Source: an uncultured Alphaproteobacteria bacterium (lineage in GTDB: Bacteria > Pseudomonadota > Alphaproteobacteria > RF32 > CAG-239). Taken from it: DNA of 39,324 nt. Positions 7,364 to 14,971 of the stretch are shown here, in pieces (position 1 is the stretch's first letter; the number at the start of each line of letters is the position of its first letter). Position numbers and translations under genes: made by a program. The notes beneath the pieces were generated by a model that saw only the letters and a list, made by a program, of their open reading frames with translations, searched no databases and had not been told where the DNA came from. The stretch spans positions 1 through 39,324 of the forward strand of contig CAKQMD010000014.1 in NCBI GenBank assembly GCA_934254925.1. The letters are read 5' to 3'.

Positions 7364-8149
7364 ATGTCTAAACTTTTCTGCCTTGTCACCTTGATGACGC
7401 TCCTCACTTTCTCCGCCCGAGCGGAAGACATTAACCTGACGGCCGACGAAAAGGTCGAATGGCACCAAAACGAACAAAAGATCGTTGCCGTCGGCAATGC
7501 CGTCGCCAGCAAGAAGGATCTGTCCGTCCGTGCCGACAAAATGACCGCCTTTTACAAAGAAAACCCCAACGGCGGCGACAACAAAACCTCAATAGACGTC
7601 GTCTACGCCGCCGGCAATGTCAAAATGCACTCTCCCAAAGCAGACGCCTTCGGAGAGACGTTGGATTATGACCTCACCGCCGACAAAATGGTGCTGCGCG
7701 GTCGGCCGGCAAAAATAAAAACCGATCAAGACACCATCACCGCCGAAGACAGCATCACTTATTACCCTGGCAGTCAGAAAGCCGTTGCCAACGGCAACGT
7801 CATCGGCGAGAGCAAAGACAACAAAGTCTATGCCGACCAAATGATCAGCTATTTTGAAAAGAACGCCGCCGGCCAGACGGAAATGAAACGAGTCGAAATT
7901 TTCGGCCATGTCAAAATCTCCACACCCAAAGCTGACGTCACGGCCGAAAAAGGGCTATATTTGCCCCAGACCGGCATTGTTAAATTGTTCAACAATGTTG
8001 AAATCACCCAAAACGGCAATATCCTCAAAGGAGATTATGCCGAAACCGACCTCAACACCGGCATCAGCCGCCTGGTATCGCAGAAATCCAACCGCGGCCG
8101 CGTCACCGGTGTTTTCAAGGAAAAATCAAAATCAGACGAAAAGAAGTAA
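7364..8149 (+). CDS. lptA: LPS transport periplasmic protein LptA
   Basis: 261 aa. It has a Sec signal peptide MSKLFCLVTLMTLLTFSARA, with cleavage probably before EDINL. OstA/LptA beta-jellyroll repeats follow (VEWHQNEQKIVAVGNA, AGNVKMHSP, NNVEITQNGNILKGDYAETD). LptA forms the periplasmic bridge carrying LPS to LptDE. It is a little longer than the E. coli protein (185 aa), a length common in alphaproteobacteria. It sits between lptC and lptB with 3- and 6-base gaps, so the three are one transcript. Confidence 0.9.
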   Translation: MSKLFCLVTLMTLLTFSARAEDINLTADEKVEWHQNEQKIVAVGNAVASKKDLSVRADKMTAFYKENPNGGDNKTSIDVVYAAGNVKMHSPKADAFGETLDYDLTADKMVLRGRPAKIKTDQDTITAEDSITYYPGSQKAVANGNVIGESKDNKVYADQMISYFEKNAAGQTEMKRVEIFGHVKISTPKADVTAEKGLYLPQTGIVKLFNNVEITQNGNILKGDYAETDLNTGISRLVSQKSNRGRVTGVFKEKSKSDEKK

Positions 8150-8155
8150 ACGCTC

Positions 8156-8902
8156 ATGACCCAAAACACCAATTGCAGTGATTCCAAACTCGAAATATTT
8201 AATATCGGCAAAAAATACAAAAAGCGGCCGGTTCTGCGCAATGTTTCGCTCAACGTCAGACGCGGCGAGGCCGTCGGTCTGCTTGGCCCCAACGGCGCCG
8301 GCAAAACTACTTGCTTTTACTGCGTCACCGGACTGATCACGCCCGATTACGGCGACGTCCATATTGACGGTCAGGATATTACCAATCTTCCCATGTATCG
8401 CCGCGCCCGCTTGGGAATCGGCTACCTGCCCCAAGAGGCTTCCATTTTCCGTTCGCTAAGCGTGGAAGACAACATTAAAGCCGTCTTGGAAATCGTCATC
8501 GACGACGAAACCAAGCGCGAAAATCTTTTGGAAGAACTCTTGTCGGAATTTTCCATTGCTCATTTGCGCAAATCTCCGGCCATAGCGCTTTCCGGTGGAG
8601 AGCGGCGCCGTCTGGAAATCGCTCGCGCCTTGGCCAGTCAGCCGCATTTTATTTTGCTGGACGAACCGCTGGCCGGTATTGACCCCATTGCCGTCGGCGA
8701 AATCCGCAACCTGGTGTCACAGCTCAAACACCGTGGCCTCGGCGTCCTGATCACCGACCACAACGTTCGCGAAACACTTGACATCACCGACCGCGCTTAC
8801 ATCCTCCACGGCGGTACCGTCCTCATGGAAGGCACGCCGGAAGAAATCGTCGCCAATCCTGAAGTGCGCAAAGTCTATCTCGGCGACAGCTTCTCCTTAT
8901 AA
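8156..8902 (+). CDS. lptB: LPS export ABC transporter ATP-binding protein LptB
   Basis: 248 aa. It is the cytoplasmic ATPase that powers LPS extraction with LptF/LptG (not in this window). It contains Walker A GPNGAGKT (44-51), the Q-loop in YLPQEASIFR, signature LSGGERRR, Walker B HFILLDEPLAG and the H-loop in LITDHNVRETL. The motifs YLPQEASIFRSLSVEDNI and EPLAGIDPIAV are LptB-specific. An extra 10-15 residues precede the ABC core. It is followed by rpoN, the standard order in Proteobacteria. Confidence 0.96.
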   Translation: MTQNTNCSDSKLEIFNIGKKYKKRPVLRNVSLNVRRGEAVGLLGPNGAGKTTCFYCVTGLITPDYGDVHIDGQDITNLPMYRRARLGIGYLPQEASIFRSLSVEDNIKAVLEIVIDDETKRENLLEELLSEFSIAHLRKSPAIALSGGERRRLEIARALASQPHFILLDEPLAGIDPIAVGEIRNLVSQLKHRGLGVLITDHNVRETLDITDRAYILHGGTVLMEGTPEEIVANPEVRKVYLGDSFSL

Positions 8903-8925
8903 TCGCAAACGGCGGGGCATTGGTC

Positions 8926-10404
8926 ATGGCGCTGACACCCAAACTCGAGATCAAAACCTCCCAATCCCTGCAGATGACCCCGCAGCTGCGCCAGGCGATC
9001 AATCTGCTGCAGCTGTCCAACCTTGAACTCAACGAACTGGTGGAAGCCGAACTGGCGGCCAATCCCCTTCTTGAAAGGGAAGACGATCGTCTGGCCGATG
9101 CCGAAATTGCACCCGATGCGATCAATACCGTCAACAACGACCTGCCGTTGTCTTCGGCCGAAACAATTGATACGGACTATGACAACCAATTCGACGACTC
9201 TTTAAGCGACCGCGAAGGCTACGAGCAAGCGGAAGACTATTCCTGGGAAGATTATAATCGTCGCAAGGGCGCCGCTTCGGAAGATTTTGATTTTTTTGAA
9301 CAAAAACTGGCCGCAGCACCTTCCCTTTACCGTCATCTTGAACAACAGATCGACCTGCATTTCAAAACCCCGCGCGACCGTCTGATTGCCCGCGCCTTAA
9401 GCGAACACCTCGATGCCGCCGGTTATTTCCGTGGCCAAACGGCAGAGACGGCAACCCGCCTGAACGTGCCTGAGGCTTTGGTCGAACAGGTGCTGCAACA
9501 AATGAAAAACTTCGAGCCTTCGGGCATTTTTGCGCAAAATTTAAGCGAATGCCTGACTATTCAGCTCCGCGACCAAAACCGCTACGATCCCCAAATTGCC
9601 GTCTTGTTGGACCATTTAGACCTTCTGGCGCAAAAGGATTTCAAAACCTTAAAGAAATTATGCCAAGCCGGAGACGAAGATTTGGCCTCAATGATCGGCG
9701 ACATCAGGGCGCTTAACCCCAAACCTGCGGCAGCCTTTGAACATGACCTCACGGCTTATGTCATTCCCGACGTCTTTGTCCGCACCAACGCTTACGGCGA
9801 ATATCTGTTGGAACTAAACAACATGTCGCTACCTCGAGTTCTCATAAACCGCCGCTATTATGCCGAGGTTAAAGATGCGGCGGCACAAGACAAAAACGCT
9901 TCCCGCTACCTGCGAGAGCAAATGGGCGCCGCCAATTTTCTGGTTAAAGCCCTGCACCAGCGGGCCGTGACAATTTTGCGCGTCAGTGAAGAAATCGTCA
10001 AAGCCCAGCGCGATTTCTTCGAATACGGCGCCGAACACCTGAAACCTTTGTCCCTCAAAGACATTGCTGAAAAGATTGAAATGCACGAAAGCACCGTCAG
10101 CCGCGTCACCAACCGCAAATACATGCACACGCCGCGCGGAACCTTTGAACTCAAATACTTTTTCTCGGCCGCCGCCGGAACTTACACCGGCGCCGAAGAC
10201 GTCTCCACCCAGGCGATAAAACACAAAATCCGCCAACTGATCAACGCCGAAACGCCCGACGACGTCCTCTCCGACGACAAACTGGTCGAGCTTTTGGCCC
10301 GGGAAGGAATCAAAATCGCTCGGCGGACCGTCGCCAAATACCGCGAAGCCTTAGACATCCCCACTTCCGCCGCCCGCAAACGCCAGAAAAGATCCCCTCT
10401 TTGA
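8926..10404 (+). CDS. rpoN: RNA polymerase sigma-54 factor
   Basis: 492 aa from the ATG at 8926, which has GGGG 8 bases upstream; a TTG at 8920 is in frame. Region I is glutamine/leucine-rich (LEIKTSQSLQMTPQLRQAIN). An acidic region II follows (DYDNQFDDSLSDREGYEQAE). The core-binding domain and the HTH (LKDIAEKIEMHESTVSRVTN) are clear, and the RpoN box reads ARRTVAKYREAL. Sigma-54 needs enhancer-binding activators, none of which is in this window. hpf and ptsN downstream are its usual neighbours. Confidence 0.96.
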   Translation: MALTPKLEIKTSQSLQMTPQLRQAINLLQLSNLELNELVEAELAANPLLEREDDRLADAEIAPDAINTVNNDLPLSSAETIDTDYDNQFDDSLSDREGYEQAEDYSWEDYNRRKGAASEDFDFFEQKLAAAPSLYRHLEQQIDLHFKTPRDRLIARALSEHLDAAGYFRGQTAETATRLNVPEALVEQVLQQMKNFEPSGIFAQNLSECLTIQLRDQNRYDPQIAVLLDHLDLLAQKDFKTLKKLCQAGDEDLASMIGDIRALNPKPAAAFEHDLTAYVIPDVFVRTNAYGEYLLELNNMSLPRVLINRRYYAEVKDAAAQDKNASRYLREQMGAANFLVKALHQRAVTILRVSEEIVKAQRDFFEYGAEHLKPLSLKDIAEKIEMHESTVSRVTNRKYMHTPRGTFELKYFFSAAAGTYTGAEDVSTQAIKHKIRQLINAETPDDVLSDDKLVELLAREGIKIARRTVAKYREALDIPTSAARKRQKRSPL

Positions 10405-10479
10405 AGGCCTTTGCCCCGAATGCCGGCCAGAAATTTCGATTGACTTTTAAGTTTATTGGGGTTATTTACAATCTTGCAT

Positions 10480-10508
10480 TTGCGCTGTGCCCGAAAATGA
10501 ACTATATT
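10480..10508 (+). promoter_or_regulatory. Sigma-70-type promoter of hpf-ptsN
   Basis: -35 TTGCGC (10480-10485), 17-base spacer, -10 TATATT (10503-10508), in the rpoN-hpf gap. It gives hpf-ptsN transcription independent of the lpt-rpoN operon. Confidence 0.5.
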
Positions 10509-10552
10509 ATAAGGGTACACTGTTTTATTAATACATTTTGCAAGGAAGAATT

Positions 10553-11116
10553 ATGAAAATTACATTGACAGGCAAACAAGTTGATATCGGGGACAGACTC
10601 CGCAATCATGTAGAAGAAAACATCTTAAATTCTGTTAACAAGTATTTCCCGGCTCCCATCAACTGCAACGTCTTTTTTTCGAAAGAAGGAGACGATTTCA
10701 ACGCTGAAGTAACAGTTCATCCTGCTAAAAACATTGTTGTCAAAGGGTCGGGCAAAGCCGGAGACCCCTATACCGCATTTGACAACGCCAACGAACACAT
10801 CGCGACCCGTCTGCGCCGTCACAAAACCAAATTAAACGACCACAAAGGCAAAACCGGCCTGGCCGAAATGGCCAACGAAGCCGTTTTCGCCCTGGACGAG
10901 AGCAAAGAAGAAATCGATATTGACGACGCTCCGCTTACCATTGCCGAGTTGGAAGCCAACATTCCGGTCTGCACTGTCAGCGAAGCCGTGATGTATATGG
11001 ATCTCGTCAACGAATGTGCCATCATGTTCAGAAACAGCGCCAACAACCACATCAGCATGGTATACCGCCGCAAAGACGGCAATATCGGCTGGGTTGAGCC
11101 GAAAGCTGAAAACTAA
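10553..11116 (+). CDS. hpf: Ribosome hibernation promoting factor, long form
   Basis: 187 aa from the ATG at 10553 (MKITLTGKQVDIGDRLRNHV), preceded by AAGGAAG. Residues 1-100 are the S30AE/HPF domain that binds the 30S decoding region. Residues about 130-187 are the long-HPF C-terminal dimerisation domain (VSEAVMYMDLVNECAIMFRN, VYRRKDGNIGWVEP). Long HPF alone dimerises 70S ribosomes into inactive 100S particles in stationary phase. The gene lies between rpoN and ptsN, as in most Proteobacteria. Confidence 0.94.
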   Translation: MKITLTGKQVDIGDRLRNHVEENILNSVNKYFPAPINCNVFFSKEGDDFNAEVTVHPAKNIVVKGSGKAGDPYTAFDNANEHIATRLRRHKTKLNDHKGKTGLAEMANEAVFALDESKEEIDIDDAPLTIAELEANIPVCTVSEAVMYMDLVNECAIMFRNSANNHISMVYRRKDGNIGWVEPKAEN

Positions 11117-11142
11117 ATCTCACTAACTTTGAGGCCTGATTT

Positions 11143-11589
11143 ATGAAAATATCAGAAATAATGACCGTTGATAGTATTGTTACCGGATTAAAAGCCGGCA
11201 ACAAACGCCAGCTTTTGCAAGAGTTGTCCGAAAAAGCAGCTGCTGTTACCGGCATTAACGACAGAACGATTTTTGACACGCTGCTTGAGCGTGAAAACTT
11301 GGGATCGACCGGGTTTGGCGGCGGCACGGCTTTGCCGCACGGCCGTTTTGCCGAAGCGGGAAAAGTCTATGCCCTGTTAGCCAAAACCGCACCGGTTGAT
11401 TTTGAGGCGATTGACGGCAAACCGGTAGACTTGGTCTTTGTCCTGATTTCGCCGGAAGGCAGCGGTGCCGACCATCTGACGGCATTGGCCGGCCTGTCAA
11501 GAATCCTTAAAGACGAATCTCTGTGCGAGCGGATCCGCAAAATGTCTTCCGCGGAAGAAATTTTTGCTCTTCTTAACAGCATGGATTGA
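11143..11589 (+). CDS. ptsN: PTS IIA-like nitrogen regulatory protein
   Basis: 148 aa EIIA-Ntr. The phosphorylatable histidine lies in FGGGTALPHGRF (about residue 66). It ends the PTS-Ntr phosphorelay and regulates potassium and nitrogen responses. It starts MKISEIMTVDSIVTG, 26 bases after hpf. The rest of the family pattern (VDLVFVLISPEGSGADHLTALAGLSRIL) is intact. A strong terminator follows. Confidence 0.95.
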   Translation: MKISEIMTVDSIVTGLKAGNKRQLLQELSEKAAAVTGINDRTIFDTLLERENLGSTGFGGGTALPHGRFAEAGKVYALLAKTAPVDFEAIDGKPVDLVFVLISPEGSGADHLTALAGLSRILKDESLCERIRKMSSAEEIFALLNSMD

Positions 11590-11607
11590 CAAGTGAGAGC
11601 TTTTCTC

Positions 11608-11641
11608 AAAAAAAACAACGCCTTTAGGCGTTGTTTTTTTA
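11608..11641 (+). terminator. Rho-independent terminator after ptsN
   Basis: Stem AACAACGCC/GGCGTTGTT with a four-base loop, followed by a run of seven T. Confidence 0.93.
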
Positions 11642-11650
11642 TCTTACTCT

Positions 11651-11682
11651 AAAAAAGCGTTGCCCTATCCGGACAACGCTTT
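11651..11682 (-). terminator. Rho-independent terminator after the DUF1150 gene
   Basis: On the minus strand, stem AGCGTTG/CAACGCT (extended by GG/CC around a bulge) is followed by a T-run. It faces the ptsN terminator, as expected for convergent genes. Confidence 0.85.
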
Positions 11683-11707
11683 CTCATTAAAAGCAAAATT
11701 TCGTCGT

Positions 11708-11941
11708 TTAATGAACGCTGTATGGAGTAAAATCGTTTTGACGAGCCACCAAAAAGGCAAAATCCCGATTGTCTGTCGCAGCGATTTTCACGCCGTCCGC
11801 ACCATAAATAACCCACATGTCTTTGCCGTCACACACGTCTTGTTTTATAAAGGCTACTCGGCGCTCGTCTCCAAAGCACATCTCATCAAAATCATCCAAT
11901 TCTTCAAAGTCGTCCATATCATTCTGATCAAAATTCATCAT
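11708..11941 (-). CDS. DUF1150 family protein
   Basis: 77 aa from the ATG at 11941, which has AAGGTGAG 6 bases upstream. An in-frame ATG at 11974 lacks a ribosome site and sits only 4 bases from a possible -10 (TAGTAT), so the downstream start is preferred. An acidic N-terminus (NDMDDFEELDDFDEM) is followed by the DUF1150 core: VAFIKQDVCDGKDMWVIYGA, DGVKIAATDNRDFAFLVARQ, and the ending YSVH. DUF1150 is almost confined to alphaproteobacteria and often lies beside small heat-shock genes; its function is unknown. Here it is a single-gene unit. Confidence 0.8.
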   Translation of the reverse strand: MMNFDQNDMDDFEELDDFDEMCFGDERRVAFIKQDVCDGKDMWVIYGADGVKIAATDNRDFAFLVARQNDFTPYSVH

Positions 11942-12039
11942 AATTTTCTCACCTTCATCATAATTTTCAGACATCTTAATACTATTTTATTAAATAATGA
12001 CTAAAATTTCCAATATCAATATTTCTAAAGGACACATCC

Positions 12040-13728
12040 ATGTTTGTCAGCTTAAACAAAAAAATCATTTATACCATGCTTCTCTTCTTTTTGCTGACCG
12101 CTGTCATTTTTGTGTATACCTTTTATATTGTCTATGGCAGCAAAATTCAAGAAGAACAACGCTCAAATATTCAAAGAAGTCAGCAATACCTCGAACTGTT
12201 GGTCGAAAACATAAGCTACGGCAGGGAGTTGCAGCAAATTATCTCCGAAAATAAAGATATCCACATCGACGCGAGTATAAAAGACAAAATTTTCTTCCGT
12301 CAAAACGCCACCAACCAGCAATCCGAAGTCTCGCGAGCCCGAAAACAGATCGACGAGCTCAACAAAAACTACAATGAACGCTATAAGATCATTGAAGAAG
12401 GAATCCACATCGTCATTGCCAGTACGCTGCTGATTACCCTTTCCGTCATATTACTGTGGGCATTAATGCAGCGTTGGGTTCTGGCACCGCTGGCGCGTCT
12501 GGCCGAAGTCAGCGAAGAAGTCGCCAAAGGCAACCTTTCCCGCCGCATTAGTTTGCCCAAAACCCATCTGTTTCGAGACGAGCTTGATGACCTCGCCGCC
12601 ACATTTAACCACATGTTAAACGAGCTGGAAAAAAACATTTCCGAAATCAAAAACAAAGAAGCCTTCTTACAATCGCTCATCGACAGCATCCCTGACGGTA
12701 TTTGCGTTCTGGACGAAAACTATAAGATCGTCATTGCCAATAAGGAATATTATCGCCAAACCAAAGCGCCGACCGACTGCCGCCAATGCTTTGTCGCTGC
12801 CCACCGCCTGAACGGCAACTGCCCCAAGAGCATGTTTACCTGCCCTGTGCACGAAATCATCGTCAACAAAAAGAACAACATCCGCGTCATCCAGCAATTC
12901 GCCGCCCATCCCAACCGCCATTTGGCCATCAACGCCGCCCCCATGCGCCTGCCGGATCAAACTTATGTTGTCGAGGCCATTCGCGACCTCAGTGACGACA
13001 TCAACTTCTCGCACCAACAAAAGCTTTCTTCCTTGGGCTTTCTGGCTACTTCCGTCGCTCACGAGATGAAAAACCACCTCGGCGCCATTCGCATGATCAC
13101 CGAACGCCTGCTGGACAAATTCTACCAAGACAAACCCGACAACAGCGAAGAAAAACAGCATCTGAACATGATCTACAATCAGCTGGTAGAATGTCTCAAA
13201 GTTCCCGAGCGCCTGTTAAAGCTTTCCAAGATTTCCGGCGATGACGATCAGATCATCAACTGCTACGACAGCATCAAAGAAGTCGTCGCCCTGTTGGATT
13301 TTGAGGCCAAAAGCAACGGCACCGTCATCACCGTCAACGCCGAAGAAACGCCGCTCTTTGTCAAAGGGCTGGAAGCCGACTTCAAAATGATGGCGGTCAA
13401 CCTGATCTTAAATGCCCTCAAAGCCATGAAATCAAACGGCGTCCTAACCATTGACCTGAGCAAAAAGGGCAAAAACGTCGTCATCAGCTTCACCGACAAC
13501 GGCGTCGGCATTGCCGAAGGCAAACTCAACCGCATTTTCGAACCTTTCTATTCTGACGGCCGCAACGCGCAAAACAAAGGTACCGGCCTCGGCTTGTCCA
13601 TCGTCAAGTCCATCATCGAAAAGTTCGGCGGACAAATCGGCGTCACCAGCCAAATCGGCATCGGCAGCTGTTTTAGCGTAAAAATACCCGCAACCGCCGC
13701 GGATTTGCCTTGCCAAAAACAAAATTAA
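12040..13728 (+). CDS. Membrane sensor histidine kinase with HAMP and cysteine-rich PAS domain
   Basis: 562 aa. Membrane segments lie at residues about 9-31 and 122-143, bounding a roughly 90-residue periplasmic, mostly helical sensor region. A HAMP domain (about 145-200, VLAPLARLAEVSEEVAKGNL) leads to a PAS domain (about 207-320) with four cysteines (C247, C250, C261, C268) and histidines nearby. The HisKA phospho-acceptor is H341 (LATSVAHEMKNHLGAI). The ATPase has N box NLILNALKAM, G1 FTDNGVGI, F box FEPFYSDG and G2 GTGLGLSIV. No response regulator is adjacent, so it is an orphan. The cysteines suggest metal, Fe-S, heme or redox sensing (inference). Confidence 0.9.
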   Translation: MFVSLNKKIIYTMLLFFLLTAVIFVYTFYIVYGSKIQEEQRSNIQRSQQYLELLVENISYGRELQQIISENKDIHIDASIKDKIFFRQNATNQQSEVSRARKQIDELNKNYNERYKIIEEGIHIVIASTLLITLSVILLWALMQRWVLAPLARLAEVSEEVAKGNLSRRISLPKTHLFRDELDDLAATFNHMLNELEKNISEIKNKEAFLQSLIDSIPDGICVLDENYKIVIANKEYYRQTKAPTDCRQCFVAAHRLNGNCPKSMFTCPVHEIIVNKKNNIRVIQQFAAHPNRHLAINAAPMRLPDQTYVVEAIRDLSDDINFSHQQKLSSLGFLATSVAHEMKNHLGAIRMITERLLDKFYQDKPDNSEEKQHLNMIYNQLVECLKVPERLLKLSKISGDDDQIINCYDSIKEVVALLDFEAKSNGTVITVNAEETPLFVKGLEADFKMMAVNLILNALKAMKSNGVLTIDLSKKGKNVVISFTDNGVGIAEGKLNRIFEPFYSDGRNAQNKGTGLGLSIVKSIIEKFGGQIGVTSQIGIGSCFSVKIPATAADLPCQKQN

Positions 13729-13770
13729 GGTTTATAAGATCAAAAAAAAGAAAAATTAAAGGATTTTTTA

Positions 13771-13992
13771 ATGAGTAAAGAAGAACTTCTGGAGTTAACC
13801 GGAGACGTTATTGAAAAGCTGCCCAACGCCATGTTTCGGGTTCGTTTGGAAAACGGCGTGGAGATTTTGGCCCATACCGCTGGCAAAATGCGCAAATTCC
13901 GCATTCGCGTCATGGTCGGTGACAAGGTCGACATTGAGATGACCCCTTACGATCTGACCAAAGGCCGCATTACGTTCCGGCATAAAGATTAA
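13771..13992 (+). CDS. infA: Translation initiation factor IF-1
   Basis: 73 aa, one OB-fold. It matches IF-1 throughout: LELTGDVIEKLPNAMFRVRL, ENGVEILAHTAGKMRKFRIR, KVDIEMTPYDLTKGRITFRH. It binds the ribosomal A site during initiation. AAAGGA precedes the ATG. It lies 42 bases after the sensor kinase, and no separate promoter is evident, so the two may be co-transcribed. A terminator follows directly. Confidence 0.97.
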   Translation: MSKEELLELTGDVIEKLPNAMFRVRLENGVEILAHTAGKMRKFRIRVMVGDKVDIEMTPYDLTKGRITFRHKD

Positions 13993-14017
13993 AAAAAGCC
14001 CGCTAAAGCGGGTTTTT
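13993..14017 (+). terminator. Rho-independent terminator after infA
   Basis: Stem GCCCGCT/AGCGGG with a very short loop, followed by TTTTT. Placed directly after the infA stop codon. Confidence 0.9.
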
Positions 14018-14105
14018 CATATAGTCCCCCGGCTATGCCAAAATTATTAATGGATCTTTAAGTTATTTTGTGCTAAACTGAAGAAGTAACTTAAGGAGCA
14101 AAAAC

Positions 14106-14282
14106 ATGTCTACAGACTTGGGAGCGCTAAGCTCTTATACCTTGGCTGTCCAACAGATGCAGATGTCTCTGATCAAGAATGCCGTTGACATGCAGAAGCA
14201 GATGGTTGAGACTTTATTTGAAGACAATCGTGTTGTGCTTTCTTCCTCAACTGTAGGACAAAATGTTGATACCTGCATTTAA
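14106..14282 (+). CDS. Small YjfB-like putative motility protein
   Basis: 58 aa, preceded by AAGGAG 7 bases before the ATG. Sequence: MSTDLGALSSYTLAVQQMQM, then SLIKNAVDMQKQMVETLFED, ending GQNVDTCI. The pattern of a short helix with LSxxxxAxQQxQxSLxKxAxDMQ and a terminal GQNVD resembles the YjfB family (Pfam putative motility protein), which is linked to flagellar regulons in other bacteria. It is a single-gene unit with its own terminator. It is the only other motility-like gene in the window besides the two flagellin-like genes. The family call is from pattern memory. Confidence 0.72.
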   Translation: MSTDLGALSSYTLAVQQMQMSLIKNAVDMQKQMVETLFEDNRVVLSSSTVGQNVDTCI

Positions 14283-14287
14283 GACAA

Positions 14288-14324
14288 TAAAAAATCCCGT
14301 TTAAGAAATAAACGGGATTTTTTG
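14288..14324. terminator. Bidirectional terminator
   Basis: AAAATCCCGTTT pairs with AAACGGGATTTT around a 7-base loop, with A- and T-runs on both sides. It serves the YjfB-like gene on the plus strand and the broken membrane-protein gene on the minus strand. Confidence 0.92.
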
Positions 14325-14329
14325 CAACA

Positions 14330-14865
14330 TTAAAAAGAAATCATCCAGACAAACAACACGGCCATAACGCTGCTGAATACCAGCTTGACGCCATTGAACA
14401 AAATTTCAAAAAACATCGCCGTCAGATCAAGCTTTTGTCCGCCTTCATGATAAACCCTCTTAAAGCCGAAACTGTAAACGGCGGCAGCAAACAAGGCAAA
14501 CAAATAAAGATGATAATCTTCATAAACGCTCAGAACGGCCTCATCTTCCAACTTAAAAGCAAGCAGAAAGCCCAAAATGACTCCACCCCACACCATGGGA
14601 TTCAAAATCACGCCAGTTGAAAATAACGCGCGTAAGCCTTTTAACATTAAACCGCTCGCCCCCATACCCGGCGACTGATGACCCGTGATCCGCTGTTCAT
14701 GAAAGAATTGGGCCAAATGCAGCGCTGACGCGGTTCCGCCTCCTGCAGCGGCGCCGAGGTAATTTCCATGCTGACCAGAGACATAATACCCCTGCTTTTA
14801 ATTTCTACAGGCTTGTTTTTATGCCAGTCCAAAGCTGCGCGATCAATGTTACTTAATGTATCCAT
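14330..14865 (-). pseudogene. Frameshifted small membrane protein, unrecognised
   Basis: A good start exists at 14865 (GGAGG upstream; MDTLSNIDRAALDWHKNKPV). That frame stays open to 14647 but loses sense after LVSM. A different frame then takes over with GNYLGAAAGGGTASALHLAQ, then FFHEQRITGHQSPGMGASGL, and three membrane helices ending VLFVWMISF at 14330. One missing G in the CATGG run at about 14766-14767 would join the two into a roughly 179-residue protein. It may be a true frameshift mutation, a sequencing error or, less likely, programmed. No family was recognised. Confidence 0.65.
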
Positions 14866-14971
14866 CCAAACATCCTCCTCCTTCCGCCGGCCTCTCCTGA
14901 AGCCGAAAGAAAGCATGATCTTAACTTTCTGTAAAAACAGCTTACTTGGGAAAAGTAAAAAAAAGTTTAAC

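Noticed and set aside
10440..10552. Sigma-54 promoter before hpf
   Set aside because: No TGGC-N8-TTGC pair with correct spacing was found; a sigma-70 promoter fits.
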